Origin: Combretum micranthum | Lineage: Eukaryota > Streptophyta > Magnoliopsida > Myrtales > Combretaceae | Length of the DNA: 64,000 bases | NCBI GenBank assembly: GCA_024138025.1 | Contig: JAMXBD010000363.1 | Location: 62,001-126,000 of the forward strand | Direction: 5' to 3' | Shown: in pieces, positions 47,875-59,582 of the stretch | Position numbering within the stretch: position 1 is the stretch's first letter | How the letters are laid out: every line of letters starts with the position of its first letter | Notes under the pieces: generated by a model | The model's database searches: none | Seen by the model: only the letters and a program-made list of their open reading frames with translations | What the model was told of the DNA's origin: nothing | Translations under genes and position numbers: made by a program

Positions 47875-50800
47875 TTACTTTTTTGTGCTGGCTTCCGGTT
47901 TGTGTGGCCCAACCTGTGCAGTGGAGGTAGATATTTCACCTGGATGTGAAGCATTAATCTCTGAAGGTAGATTGGACCCTTGAGGATCAGTGGATGGCTG
48001 GTGATAACCTAGTGATTGGAGAGCAGTTTGTGCTATAGGGTTAGGGGGATAGAGAGCCTGAAGACCTACTTGTCCATACTTGGCTTTGTGACCTTGAAAA
48101 CGCTTAAACTTAGAAAGATGCTTTTTCCCGGAAAGATGACGATTAAGTACATCTTGCGTATCACACTTAACATTGCACAAATCACACATAAGTGGAATAA
48201 CAACCTTCGGGATTTTGTTTTTCTTTTTTGAGGGTTTCCCTCCTCGTTTTTCATTCACCTTACGCTTCATGCCAGATACCGCAACAATGGATTGATTATT
48301 TGATTGCAGGTTTTGGGATGACTCAGCAGCGTCTTGTGGACATACAACTGCATGATTGTGAGGCTCAGTTTCCGTTTTGCTCGGGCTTCCACTGAGTTCA
48401 GGTGGTACTGGTTCAGTTGGCTTATTGCAATTCCCTTGTTGAGCAGCATCCGCAGCTGGGGCCCTTTCATCTCAGATTCAACCCCATTAACTGGCTGAGC
48501 ATATGCTTCTGAGCTTGACATTCTACGCAAGTTTTTCAGATGTCGTTTTCCTATCTTATGCTGTGCAAATGTTTCCAAACTAGTGCATGAAACCTTACAA
48601 AGATCGCACCAAGCATGTTGGGAACCTTGCTGGTTATTAGCTATCTTGTTTTGAGTACATGCAGCTTCTGCTTCACTAGTGACCACAGGTTTGTTTCCTT
48701 CAGTTGTTAACTTATTGTCAGCATCAGCTGAGGATTCTGCTCCAGTATTGTCATTGCCTACACTATTATCGTGTTTTCCCCCTTGGATTGGTTGACAGCC
48801 AGATGTAGGCTGGCGATAAGCAAAGTTTCCCTTCTTATTCCCTCTGAATGCCCTGCCACCCCTTCTACCACCCTCCTACCACCACCCTGTATGGTGATCG
48901 ACCAACCTGCATATATATGCTAAGCAATGAGTCACCATGCTTTAGCCACTGATCATTGCATATCGCATTAAATAAAGTAGCTCAATTTTTTGACAACCAC
49001 CAAATCTAACATTGCGTGTTTTTTTCTTTTTGTCCCCTTGCTACTTGCATTTGAAGCAACATTTTATGTTGAACGTAGCAACCACACCCTAACACCAAAT
49101 ACAAGAGATGGCATCAAGTATGAGAAAATCCTACACACAATTATATAATCAAGAAATCTTAATTTAATATAGCACTAATTCTCTGCAGGAATCACACACA
49201 GGATGGAGGAGGAAAGGGACATGAGGAAGACAGGCAGCAATGCTATGGTCACCCTCTTTTTGCAGCAATATGCTTGTAATATTCATCATTCCAGTTGAGC
49301 TCCAACATTTCCATTACAGGATGGTGTTATAGATATTTTCATGGGTCAAGATAACAAGAAACTAATGGGTGATTTAATCTTTGTCCCTACCTTGTTTATC
49401 TATTTTGATAAATGTTAAGGGCTCGATTTGATAGAGAACAAGATTTCCATAGGAACAATTTTTCTAGAAAATGATACTTTTCACTTCCATTTTCAGATAA
49501 TTAAATAAAAATAAATAAGTTAACTGGCCACACCCCATGACACATGATAACAGCTAAATAATTGCACCTTAGCACTTGATTGAACTGCACAAAAACAATT
49601 TAATACCTGTCCAACATCCTAAAGAAAATAACAGAAGAGAATGTAAATCATGCCAGATCTAACTATCATGAATGGCCTGCCCCAAGTAGTCCCAACATCC
49701 AGCACCGTAAAAGTTCCCATGCAAAAAGACTATAAAGCCAATGGAGATCAAAAAAACAGATGACACTGTTTCTAGCAGGGTGATTACATCGAAATATCTT
49801 CTCTAGATAGAAACACCAATCATAACTAACAGTAGCACATTTATATAGACACTTACACTTAAATTATTAAATTAAACTTTGATAGTTATATAGTATAGCC
49901 TCCTCTCTTCTGTCCATAAATCAAATGTTTATAACACCAAGAGCACAAGATTTTACCTTAACCAGAAAAAGAATGTGATGCAAAGGCTACACCAACTGAT
50001 TATAAACCCAATTTCTTATAACTATACACATCATAATGCAAGGGTATAGTTGCATAGTTAGATAACATAGAGTAATTGTAAAATGATATTGTGAGCATGC
50101 TTTGTGAAGAAGACGAAGGCAAGTCCTCAGATTCTTTTAAATTTTGAAGTTGGGCCAAGGGGCTTATATCCATGTAGCATGGTTTCTCATTGGGTTTACC
50201 TAGGTTCGATCCCCTTCTTCCCCAAAGTTATAGTTGAGAACAACTGGTCCAAAAAAAATCTGGAAGATGGAGAATCAAAGCTTGTCTCTAATCAAGATCA
50301 ATCCACCAAATTACTGGCCCAATTAAATTCAACTACAAGTTAGTTATTTTGCACGTGTCATAATAAAACATTACATAGTCCTTGAGGAAAACAACGATAG
50401 GAGATTTTAGACTTGTGATCTGACATTCCTTCAACATCAATACCTTGAGCATAGAAACCAATATAGGCTCACATTTTAATCCTCATTATAATATTTGAGA
50501 TATCTGGCTCTCATCCTCAGATTTTCCACAAATCACTACAAGAAACAGCAACATTATCCAAACAAAAGGCAGGCGAATACTGAAAATACTATCTTGCTAA
50601 CAAGTGCTCCAATGCCAAACAATGTACCAAGAAATTATTAAGTTAAAAAGAAAAAAAAATGAAGTACATTAACCAACTCACAAGAAAGCCCACTGAATTG
50701 GAATCTGAAAATGCTCACTTTATAGGTATTTTAATGATGAACCAAACTCGCATTGGTTGATCTTTCACCAAAAATGGATAGTACTACGCGATACGGTTCC

Positions 50801-51457
50801 AAGTCTACATTGTTACTATCTCTTTTAACTCCATACAGTGACATTTCCACACCACTCATTTTCATCATCATCCCCACGTGCTAAAAACTATTTTAAGTAT
50901 AAACTGACATAGCAAGTCCAAGACTGTAAATTCTGCATACCCAACAAGCAACATTTGACAAAGTGTTTGTATTGATTAAATCAAACAGAAGCTCCCACGT
51001 CATTAATTCTTTCCCCCAAAATCAATCAATCAATCAATTCTAGAAGCACAAATCAACGAAAATACATCCACATAGAAATGAAACGTTAAAATCATTAATA
51101 ATAACAAAAATTCCACACTGGATTCATAACAACAACTAGAAAAATAAGCATTACCGAGGAATGAAACGCCTCAGGACCATAAACCCCAGAAGTATCGATG
51201 TTCCCGGTGATCTGCGCGAGCTGTGATAGCACTGCCACAGCAGCTGCAGCAGCCGCGGGATCGATCCCAGGTGTTGCGGAACCATCACTAGGTTGTTGTT
51301 GTGGCACGGGTTGATAGCAACTAACCTGACCGTACTGTGTAGGGAGGGTTGATGGATCAATATGTTGGGGAGGCATTGGTTGGTATTGTTGGGGTTGGGA
51401 TTGGGGTTGCGGGAGATTGGGATTGCAGGGTTCAGGGACAGAGGAGGAGGAGTCCAT
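47875..51457 (-). CDS. C2H2 zinc-finger protein with two U1/matrin-type fingers, two exons, small indels
   Basis: Exon 1 is 51457-51155, ending before GTAATG. Exon 2 runs from 48906 (or 48875) to the stop at 47875, after a 2.25-kb intron. Exon 1 starts MDSSSSVPEP at the first ATG in frame and encodes a Pro/Gln-rich segment followed by an Ala-rich stretch and AVLSQLAQITGNIDTSGVYG. Exon 2 has a Gly/Arg-rich piece, then two Cx2C...Hx5H fingers: CDLCKVSCTSLETFAQHKIG and CDLCNVKCDTQDVLNRHLSG. The second is preceded by a basic KRGGKPSKKKNK stretch. U1/matrin-type fingers usually bind RNA or double-stranded RNA, so a nuclear RNA-related role is an inference. Two problems: using the acceptor at 48907 gives a frame clash within the GGTGGT repeat (acceptor AG at 48876-48877 restores it), and one base is missing near 48458-48466 in a GGGGCCC run, between the fingers. 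Otherwise about 430 codons are well preserved. Confidence 0.82.
50150..50260 (+). mobile_element. Possible SINE-like insertion in the zinc-finger intron
   Basis: Contains GGTTCGATCCCC, a good pol III B-box match, and an A-run downstream (about 50250). The A-box is doubtful and no clear TSD was found. Tentative. Confidence 0.3.
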
Positions 51458-51545
51458 TAATGGAGAGGATTTCAAGTGGGCTAGGGTTTTGAAGGACAAA
51501 TGAAGAGGAAGAGGAAGAGAAGGAAGAAGAGGAGGTGGTCTGTGA
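51458..51545 (-). promoter_or_regulatory. CT-rich leader and telo-box of the zinc-finger gene
   Basis: Read on the minus strand, a CTTCTCTTCC-rich leader is followed by AAAACCCTAG (about 51480-51490), a telo-box common in promoters and leaders of plant genes linked to growth and translation, 25-35 bp upstream of the ATG at 51457. Confidence 0.5.
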
Positions 51546-51719
51546 CTCTTTGGAGTGGGTGCGGAGGGGAGGGGACCTTGGGGCCGACCGATGGAGGATG
51601 GGAGTTGTACAGTAATTCTTAATTTATCAGTGGAGGTTGAAGGTAAACTGTAAACTGTAAAGCGTAAATATATAATTATTTTTACTTACTTATATTTTCT
51701 TTTGCGCTTTACTTTTGGT

Positions 51720-53030
51720 ATAACTTTTCATGCGAACGTCACATTTAGTAAATGAAGCTTTGTGAAATATATAATTAACTAGAATTTCAAAATAGCCCAT
51801 TTATTATCTAATTAAAGTATTCTCACGTACTAATGCTGCCTTCCTTAACTCTGCTAACACCATTTGATGAGGTGGATGCATGAGCAAATCAATAAGCAAT
51901 ATGTGTCTTTTTCTTAAAAAAAAATACATCTTTACATTTTACAAATTTCTGAAAGAAAGAGAAGAAATGAAATGAAAAAAAAAAAAAAAAGAAACAAAAC
52001 CTTTACATTTTACAAATTTTTGAAAGAAAGAGAAGAAATGAAATGAAAAAAAAAAAGAAACAAAACCTAAGTTGAATAGCAAAACCCTAAGTAGGAAAGA
52101 GAGGGCGAGAGGAGGAGTACAGCAAAACCCTAAGTTGAACAACGAGTCTTCTTCCTTGTAAGCAAATATTTGAGACTTGGTACATATTGCATATGTAAGT
52201 ATCATTGATTTGAAGTATAGTACACATTGTATGTGTAAGCATGTTGAGCAATTGACATGCATTGATTGGGGTAGGGGTTGTTGGTTTCGACAGCATAATG
52301 TAACGAGTAGGTGTTGTCTTGAAGTTTTTAGCGACCGTGGGTGATTCAAACTCCAATGGATCGATGAAGAGGGATGGATTAGGTTTTTGTGGTGCTGATG
52401 GTGATCTTGTAGTATGTATGTGATGGTACAATATGTTGGGTTGGGTTTGGAGGATGTGTGATTTTAGTGGATGTGTATTGATAGACAAGAAGAAGATGGG
52501 TTTCTAGGTAAGAAATGGTTGATTCAGGATGGTATTGAGTTCATCATAGGTTCAATTGATTCATCAGCTCGTAGATTTGTTGGTGCTTTAATGGGATGGC
52601 TCAAGACATCTGGCTTGTGTGGTTCGAAATTTAGCTGGTGGTTTAGTAGATGTGAATTGACTAGGTGAAAATGGGTTTATGTCAAGTTCATCTCAATGAG
52701 GATCGCTCAATGAAGGTCTTGGCATGGTGTTATTATGGTGTGCAATAAGTTGTTGTATGCTGGGTTTGATTTTCTTTTCATTTGCTTCTTTTTTTGTTTT
52801 GATGTTATTAAATGCCAAGGTGGATTTATTTTTAAGAAATAATACGTGTCACTTAATGATTCACTCATACCGTCACCTCATCAAACAGTGTTAACAAAGT
52901 TAATGGAGGTAGTATTAATGTATAGAAAAACTTTAATTAAGTAGTAAATTGGTTATTTCAAAGTTTAGGTAATTAATTGCACATTTGACAAAACTTCAGC
53001 TGCCAAATGTGACATTACCCCTAAATTTTA
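51720..53030. mobile_element. Non-autonomous long-TIR (MULE-like) element
   Basis: Inverted arms of roughly 200 bp: left GTCACATTTAGTAAATGAAG at 51738 versus right GTCACATTTGGCAGCTGAAG read inversely from 53013, continuing inward through AATTAAAGT, CTAACACCATTTGATGAGGTG (left) and its partner near 52880. Outer edges and TSD are not clear. The interior has two near-identical 75-bp direct repeats (about 51928-52068) and no transposase. It lies about 200 bp upstream of the zinc-finger gene's telo-box. Confidence 0.75.
51928..52068. repeat. Two tandem copies of a 75-bp unit
   Basis: TTTACATTTTACAAATTT, GAAAGAAAGAGAAGAAATG, an A-run and GAAACAAAACCT occur twice in succession, differing mainly in A-run length. 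Confidence 0.85.
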
Positions 53031-54689
53031 TAAGGTCAAATATATTAGTCGTGACTAAAACTATTTACTTAGATGGCTTTATTATGGCCAATTATGAACT
53101 AAATATATATAAGTGGTAGAAATTGAAAACATCTTATCAAACCGAATCAATTTAAGCAATAGATATGAATCACTATAATGACAATCGATATTTGTTACAA
53201 AGATCATATATTTTAAATGAATTTTTTTTCATGAGAATGATTGTTTAGACAAATGGCAAATCATGATTAGCTAGAAAAACCAATTAGCTAAATAAATCAA
53301 TATGGAGTTAACATAGTGTAAAAATAGGGATGCAAATGAGAGTGTATAGAAATTATCATATAAAACTTGACCCCACTCGATACTTCATAGAACCCCTTAC
53401 TCTCTCTCCCTCCCTCCATCTCTCCCTTCTCTCTTTAAGAAAAACCAAACATATTGTCACGCATGCTATGGCGCATGCAATCATGTTGGTAACCTACACA
53501 CTTTTCTAAGTCTTCCAATTATCATCTGTTTAAAGGAGGAGATAAGTGTGTGTGTGTGTGTGAATAATCTCCTTACCCATGTTACAAATAAAATAACATA
53601 AAATCTTGAAACTAGTAAGATTAAGAATATAAAATAACTACTCTCTCTACTTCTATTTAAATTTAACAAAGAATGCAAAATGCTGCCATTTAGTACATAC
53701 CACAATTATGCCAACATTTTAAATCACCCTGCTAGACAATAAGAAAGGAAATCCTACACTATGCCAACATTTTTAGTACATACCACAATTATGTTAGTTA
53801 ACCAAGCTACCCGGTATATTAATAATATTATAAAGATCATATTCCAAACAATTCATCATACAAGTTAAATAAAATTTATCAAGGAAAAATGTGAATTCTT
53901 GAGTTGATGAGTCTTGTAAATAGTGATATGGTATAGGATGATAGAGTTATTTTTTTTCAATTTACTATATAAATTTTTTCTTGTTAGGTTTTCTTGCTGG
54001 CCAATTAAATCCCAAAACCTATTAAAATAGTGGGTTTCAAAATAATTCTTAAATCTATATTAAAGCGGTATAGGATTTCCAATGAGTCATGTGATCTAGT
54101 ATCCTATAATAACATTGGTTGAATCTGTAATAAATGATCCTATTAGGTATCAAAATTTGACATGGATGTATAGGTAGTCAATTAAGCAATCAACCAATGG
54201 TCAACTACCAAAGGTGACATTACCTCATTAATAAATGATAGATTATATTTTAAGTTCATGTATTTTTATTTTTATTTTTATTATGAATTTTTTAACTTCT
54301 AAAATTAGACAATTATTTTTTAAATCTTTTACACTTTATCTTTCTATTTTTTTCTTATTTTATTAACAAGTCAATATGGAGTATAAATAAATCAAGACAC
54401 TTGTAAATCACTCGAATTTGACTAAATATTTATTCAAGTACAACTCAGAAATATTTAGGTTAACCTTGAACTTGAAGTACTCAATAAGTTTATCAAATTT
54501 AGTTTGAACTTCATAATATTTGCTTCAATTAGCTAATGAATTTAATCAAATCAAAATCTGGCATTAAATATTAATTGTGTAGTGTTTTTTTTACCTTTTT
54601 TGTTTGTTATTTCCTTTTCAATATCTCAATTTAGGGTTTAATTGATGAGACATAGGGTAGAATAAGTTTTAATCAATATTTTTGAGAGA
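53031..54689. other. Gene-free AT-rich spacer
   Basis: No supported gene. Contains CT/CCT-rich text near 53400-53430, a GT run near 53546-53562, and a short local duplication (AGTACATACCACAATTATG at about 53692 and 53774). Confidence 0.6.
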
Positions 54690-54694
54690 ATTCT

Positions 54695-56645
54695 TGTAAA
54701 ACTCTTATCGATTATGTAATGCTCTAACTTAAAGGCATTATCAGCCCGACACATGTTATTACTAAAGATTGATACGCAAAGACTGTATTTTCTAATCCAC
54801 AAATATAAGTAACTCAAATATCCCCAATAACTCTCAAATAAGAGATACTTGAAATAAAATGTCATCAATTCATCTAAATCATAAAACTAAACAATTTAAC
54901 TTTAAAGAAATAACAAAATCTCAAAAATAATAAACTAATCATAAAAATATTATTTTTCTTTTCTAAAATCACTAGATCCAAGATCACTAATCTCAACTAT
55001 CAGCAGAAGGATCAACTCCAGTATCGCTTTCCTCATGGTCCACGAATACGTCGTATCCCGTCAAATCATAGATAATAAAATCTTCACCTGTACTTGTGGG
55101 AAAAATAATGATTGAGTGAAAAACGCTCAGTACACCAAGCTGAAAACACATACACATGATCATGCAAGTGCAATATCACATACGACTTAAAACTCTAATG
55201 CAACAAGCACAATTTTATTATCTTTTCATTAATCGAACAAACAACACTATTTAGAATCATAGGCCATTAGTTCCAAATTCGGAGTTTCTCAAACTCCTTA
55301 AAAATAACCAATATTCAAAAATATGTAATTATATAGATATATGGTGTTGGACAAAGCCACACACCCAGGGTACTGTACTCACACTACTCCTAAACTACCG
55401 GAATCATCTCTAAATGCAACTCCATTCGGGACAACGACACACAAAGATCATCAGGTTACCAGCGTTAGTATCACACTCCTGTATGGTCTTTACTAGCCAT
55501 AGCCACTCACAACTAACACTCGATTCAATTAAAGTCTGATATTATTAAATCAATTTTATAGGACTAATCCTACAAGCACAAGCAATCAAACATGGTAAGG
55601 TCGTACCTGATATTGCTTCCAACTCAAATCCACCAACAAGACTTCTTAAAGAAAAGAACCCCAATCTCTCATATATCCCTAATCAACAATATGTCTCAAT
55701 CAATTTCAATTTGCAATACATAATTAAACCCTAATCCTTAATTTCATATTCTTGCTCAAAGAATCTATAACCCTAAATATAAATCTACGAAAAGTAATTA
55801 ACATACTTGTCTCTTTTGTTTATGATTCAAAGAAATCGTCTAACATAGCTTTCTCCACAACTTCCTTCAATATATATATGTAAAGTCTCCAATTAACAAC
55901 TTGAAAATACAACAACAAATGAATTTCTTTGAACAACAATATTGACTGGATTCTTACATACCTAGAGCTTGTAGATCTCAAATTGGAATAAGAACCCTAA
56001 TACAAAATTCTCCTGAATTTCAATAATAAATTGAAATCACAAACCTATAATCCTCAAATCGTAGAAATTATAAAACCTTAAGAAAGATATTACCTTTTCC
56101 CTTTGAATTAGAGTTTCCCAGATCTCCAATCACTCTAGGGTTTCGCCACAACTCTTCAATCTTCTTTGAATCCGTAGAACAACTCGTATTAGAAAGATTG
56201 AACTAAAGAGAATAATTGAAAATGACTAGAGAAAGATCCAATTACTTAGGGTTTTCCTGAGGAAAAGATGTGACAAGGTCATGGGGTCTAGGGTCTATTT
56301 ATAGAGAGAGTTAGTGTCGGAAAAATGCAACCTTAGCTTAGGAAAAACGCGGACATATGTTGGCTGAATGCTGGCGGCCTTCCAATGTATGCCATCGGCT
56401 TTTGGATTTACGCCTGTGGCCTTTATGCCAGCGTTCAACCAATTTCTTCAAAAATTCCAAAACTTCAAGCTGGTGATTTTAGCCTGTCATCTTTGCATAT
56501 AGGCCGACGGCTTTTTCATCCAAGGCTAGCGGCTTTTAAGACCAGCTATGGTTGTTTTCATCCAATTCTTCTTGTACAACTTCCTCGTGTCCAATTTTAT
56601 CTGTTCAAGGATAAAAATACCCTTTTTATATATCACTATATTACA
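54695..56645 (-). mobile_element. Long solo LTR E
   Basis: Starts TGTAAAACTCTTATCG and ends CACTATATTACA, with a perfect 5-bp TSD ATTCT (54690-54694 and 56646-56650). 1951 bp, no coding. Text near 55000-55130 resembles the inverse complement of LTR C near 46600-46720, so it appears to be a relative in the opposite orientation. A CTATTTATAG element near 56294 and a GC-rich motif cluster (56340-56540) are included. Confidence 0.85.
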
Positions 56646-56759
56646 ATTCTACCTTTTATTATGAATTATTTATTTGTACTTTACAGATTAATTTTCTGAA
56701 GAATTAATAATGATTAGATTAAACTAAATTATCTAATTGATTATCTATATGAATGCAAT

Positions 56760-58260
56760 GCTTTTTAAAGAGAGGAATATGGTGGAAAAATGTGGGAAGG
56801 AGCATAATCCACTTTAAACTATTGTCAATCAACTTGAAATCATGTTATAATGATAATTAAATTCATGAACATCCATAAGAAATTGTCAAGATTTAAAAAC
56901 AGAGTTTAAAAATCTTTTAAACCACAAAACAATTCAATAACTTTCGCTAAATAAATTATTAGCGGAATCAAAATTACAATTATATATCTTCCGATTCTAT
57001 AATTGACTAATACTTTATATTAACATCTCCTAATTCCTTAGTGAGAAATCAACATAAAACATTGCATTAATATTTATGGACAATTTCTAAATTAGATTAA
57101 ACTTCGCTGCTTTCGCAATTGCAATTTAATCTCAATTTATGAATTCATATGAACCCTAATTTCCCTTCCGAGTTACTAGAATTCTTATACACCAAAAGTA
57201 TGATGAATAATCAGAATTCAATATGAATGTTTCATGATTCTAACTATCTTATAACATGGATTCAAAGATCATTTTAGCATGTTTAAAGTTTCATCAACTT
57301 CCCACAAAAAGAATTTAGCTACTCATGGATGATGATTCAAAAATCAGATAAGAAATTGCAAATGATTTCATTATGATCAAACTATTCAGATATATGAATT
57401 GCATAAAAGAAATAAGATTAGATATCACCAATTCAAAATACTAAAGCTTCACTTGCAATTTCTTGAATAACTTCAAATATCTCTTCAAAAATCTCTATGA
57501 AATGCCTAATTCTAAGTATTATAGAGCTACTTGGATTGTGGAATGTATGCTTGGATGATTCTGAAAGTGAGGGGAAGACCCCCTATTTATAGGAAAAATT
57601 TCGTGTAAAACATTAAATGAACTTTGCTGTTTCACATTGTACGCCAGCCGTTATGGATCTTACGCTGGCGGCTTACAGGCGGTATATCTTGAATTATCCT
57701 TTGCGCAGGCAGTGCACTGGCAGCCTTCAATATCAGTTATACATGTAGGCCGCTTCTACGCCGGTGGCTTAGATATAGATTTAACCAGCGTATATGGTCA
57801 GAAATGAAGAGTTGGGCTGATTTATAATGAACGCCGTCCCAAAGCCGGCGGCTTTCATGCCGGCGTAGACACTCCAACCGATTTGTCTCTTCAATTTCCT
57901 TCAAGCGTTGGATATCTTCATGTCGCTTCAAATCTATGATGTATGCTGCCTCAAAGCCGGCGGCTTAAGTGCCGGCTTATATTCTAACTACTTCAAAGCT
58001 GGTGATGTTTCATTTCTAGGCTGCCGGCCTTCATGTACGCTGGCTGCTTCATCTTCTACGCCGGCAGCTTTGAGGCGACTTTGAGTGTTGTTTGAATTTA
58101 AGCTGGGCAAAGCTGGCAGTGCTGCAACGGCCTTGGATGTAAGCCGTCTGAACGCCGGCGGCTTTGAATGGTGAATTGCCGGCTTTGACTTAAATTTTTC
58201 CTCTTTTCAATTCAAATTCTCTTGTTTTGATTTTTTTATCCAAATTAGTCCTGAAACATA
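56760..58260 (-). mobile_element. LTR-like sequence F, boundaries unresolved
   Basis: Has the same organisation as LTR E: AT-rich part, a CCCTATTTATAGG element near 57581, then a cluster of GCCGGCGGCTT words (57630-58190), ending near GTCCTGAAACA, which resembles the inverse of the TGAAACACC start of LTR A. I could not find a matching target-site duplication, so the edges are approximate. Confidence 0.45.
57630..58190. repeat. GC-rich GCCGGCGGCTT motif cluster
   Basis: At least eight occurrences or variants of GCCGGCGGCTT, ACGCTGGCGGC, TACGCCGG and TGCCGGCGTAG, often in both orientations close together (for example AAGCCGGCGGCTTTCATGCC followed by GGCG near 57841). No ORF uses them consistently. 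Confidence 0.8.
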
Positions 58261-59034
58261 AAATTTAATCAAAACAAATATCCATTCTAGCTCTTTTGAT
58301 CATCAGGATTTCTATAAAATATGATCTTATCAGTTACTTAGGATCTTTCGTGAAAGAAGGGTCAATTTTAACCATCTATTTATCGACAACCCTTACCCCT
58401 ACCTACCTACTAATCGACCTTCCCACTCTATTAAAGTATCAATAGATTACACCACCTCTTATATAATATCATCATTCGATTTAACTTCTTGAAGATCCTA
58501 AATAATTTATTTTAGGTCTTAGTTTTCTTGTTAGTAGGAAATGGAGTAATATATCCAAGATTTGGAAACACTTAATATGATTAAGATTTTTATATTTTGT
58601 GGCATATTTGATTTTCTAAGAGTGAATTTTCTCTTTAATTATCTTGAAATCGTTGAGCACCTAATCCTAGTATGTGGTTCATGTACTTGATGTTCATGCT
58701 TGTAAAAAAGCTATCTAAATGGGCTTAAAACTTTCAAATACCTTAGCTGGAGTGCTACTTATGCTTGAGCCTATACCGAGATGACTAGGAATACTAAGGA
58801 ATCATATATCTGGAAATGGACGTTGTATTATAGTGCAAGGCAACAATTCAAAGTCCCGTAACTATCAATTAAGTGTTGACTATGCTACGAGTAGTTAGTT
58901 GCTATGATACTAGTTAGTGTGCTAAAAGGAAGATGTAATTAAATTATTTTCATAGTATAAAATGCCTTTATAAACAACCGCAATCAATGAATTTAGCAAG
59001 GGGTTAATACCAATGACAACCTTGAGATAAAAGG
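58261..59034. other. Gene-free spacer
   Basis: No supported coding, repeat or element boundary was seen between LTR-like F and LTR B. Confidence 0.5.
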
Positions 59035-59538
59035 ATTATTGAAATACCCCAAACTTTCATGGAAGTTAGAAATTAAGTTTAGATGGATTAAATAAGTCAA
59101 ATAAATTATAGGAAATAATTAGACAAGTTGACACAATTAAATTAGTAATTAATTAAGCTAAAATTTGAAATTTCAATTCCTAAACCCCTAAACATGTTAT
59201 TTAAATGTTTAGAGGATTCCTAAACCCTTAAACTTTAGCCTAAATTCCAATTCTTAAAACCTTGTAAAATTTGAGTTCATTTTCTTATATCAAAATATCA
59301 GTTCTTAAACTCGAACTCAAATTAAATATCAATTTGATATAAATTAAATTCTTAAATTAAGTCATTATTTTAAGTTCTTAATTTATAACCTATTGATTCT
59401 GAAATTATCTTCTAAATATTTCTAGAACTAAAGATATTGATTTGAAAGTTCTAAGTGTAATATCCTTAATCTGAAATATTCTAATCTTAATCCTTATCCT
59501 TCCCTTTTTATTTTTCTTTACCTGCCTCCTTTTTCATA

Positions 59539-59577
<39 letters not shown>

Positions 59578-59582
59578 CTCTC
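59539..59582 (+). repeat. CT microsatellite in LTR B
   Basis: CT dinucleotide run interrupted once by TT. Confidence 0.95.

Noticed and set aside
51939..52668. Overlapping open frames of 130-odd codons on the minus strand and 65 codons on the plus strand
   Set aside because: They lie inside the non-autonomous long-TIR element and are made of low-complexity and duplicated sequence. No domain is visible.
57630..58190. Possible CRISPR-like or satellite array because of regularly recurring GCCGGCGGCTT words
   Set aside because: Spacing and orientation are irregular, spacers are not unique equal-length units, and the context is a plant LTR.
56887..58260. A fully bounded LTR F starting at TGTCAAGATTT with TSD GAAAT
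   Set aside because: No matching GAAAT follows a CA end near 58.2-58.4 kb, so boundaries could not be established.
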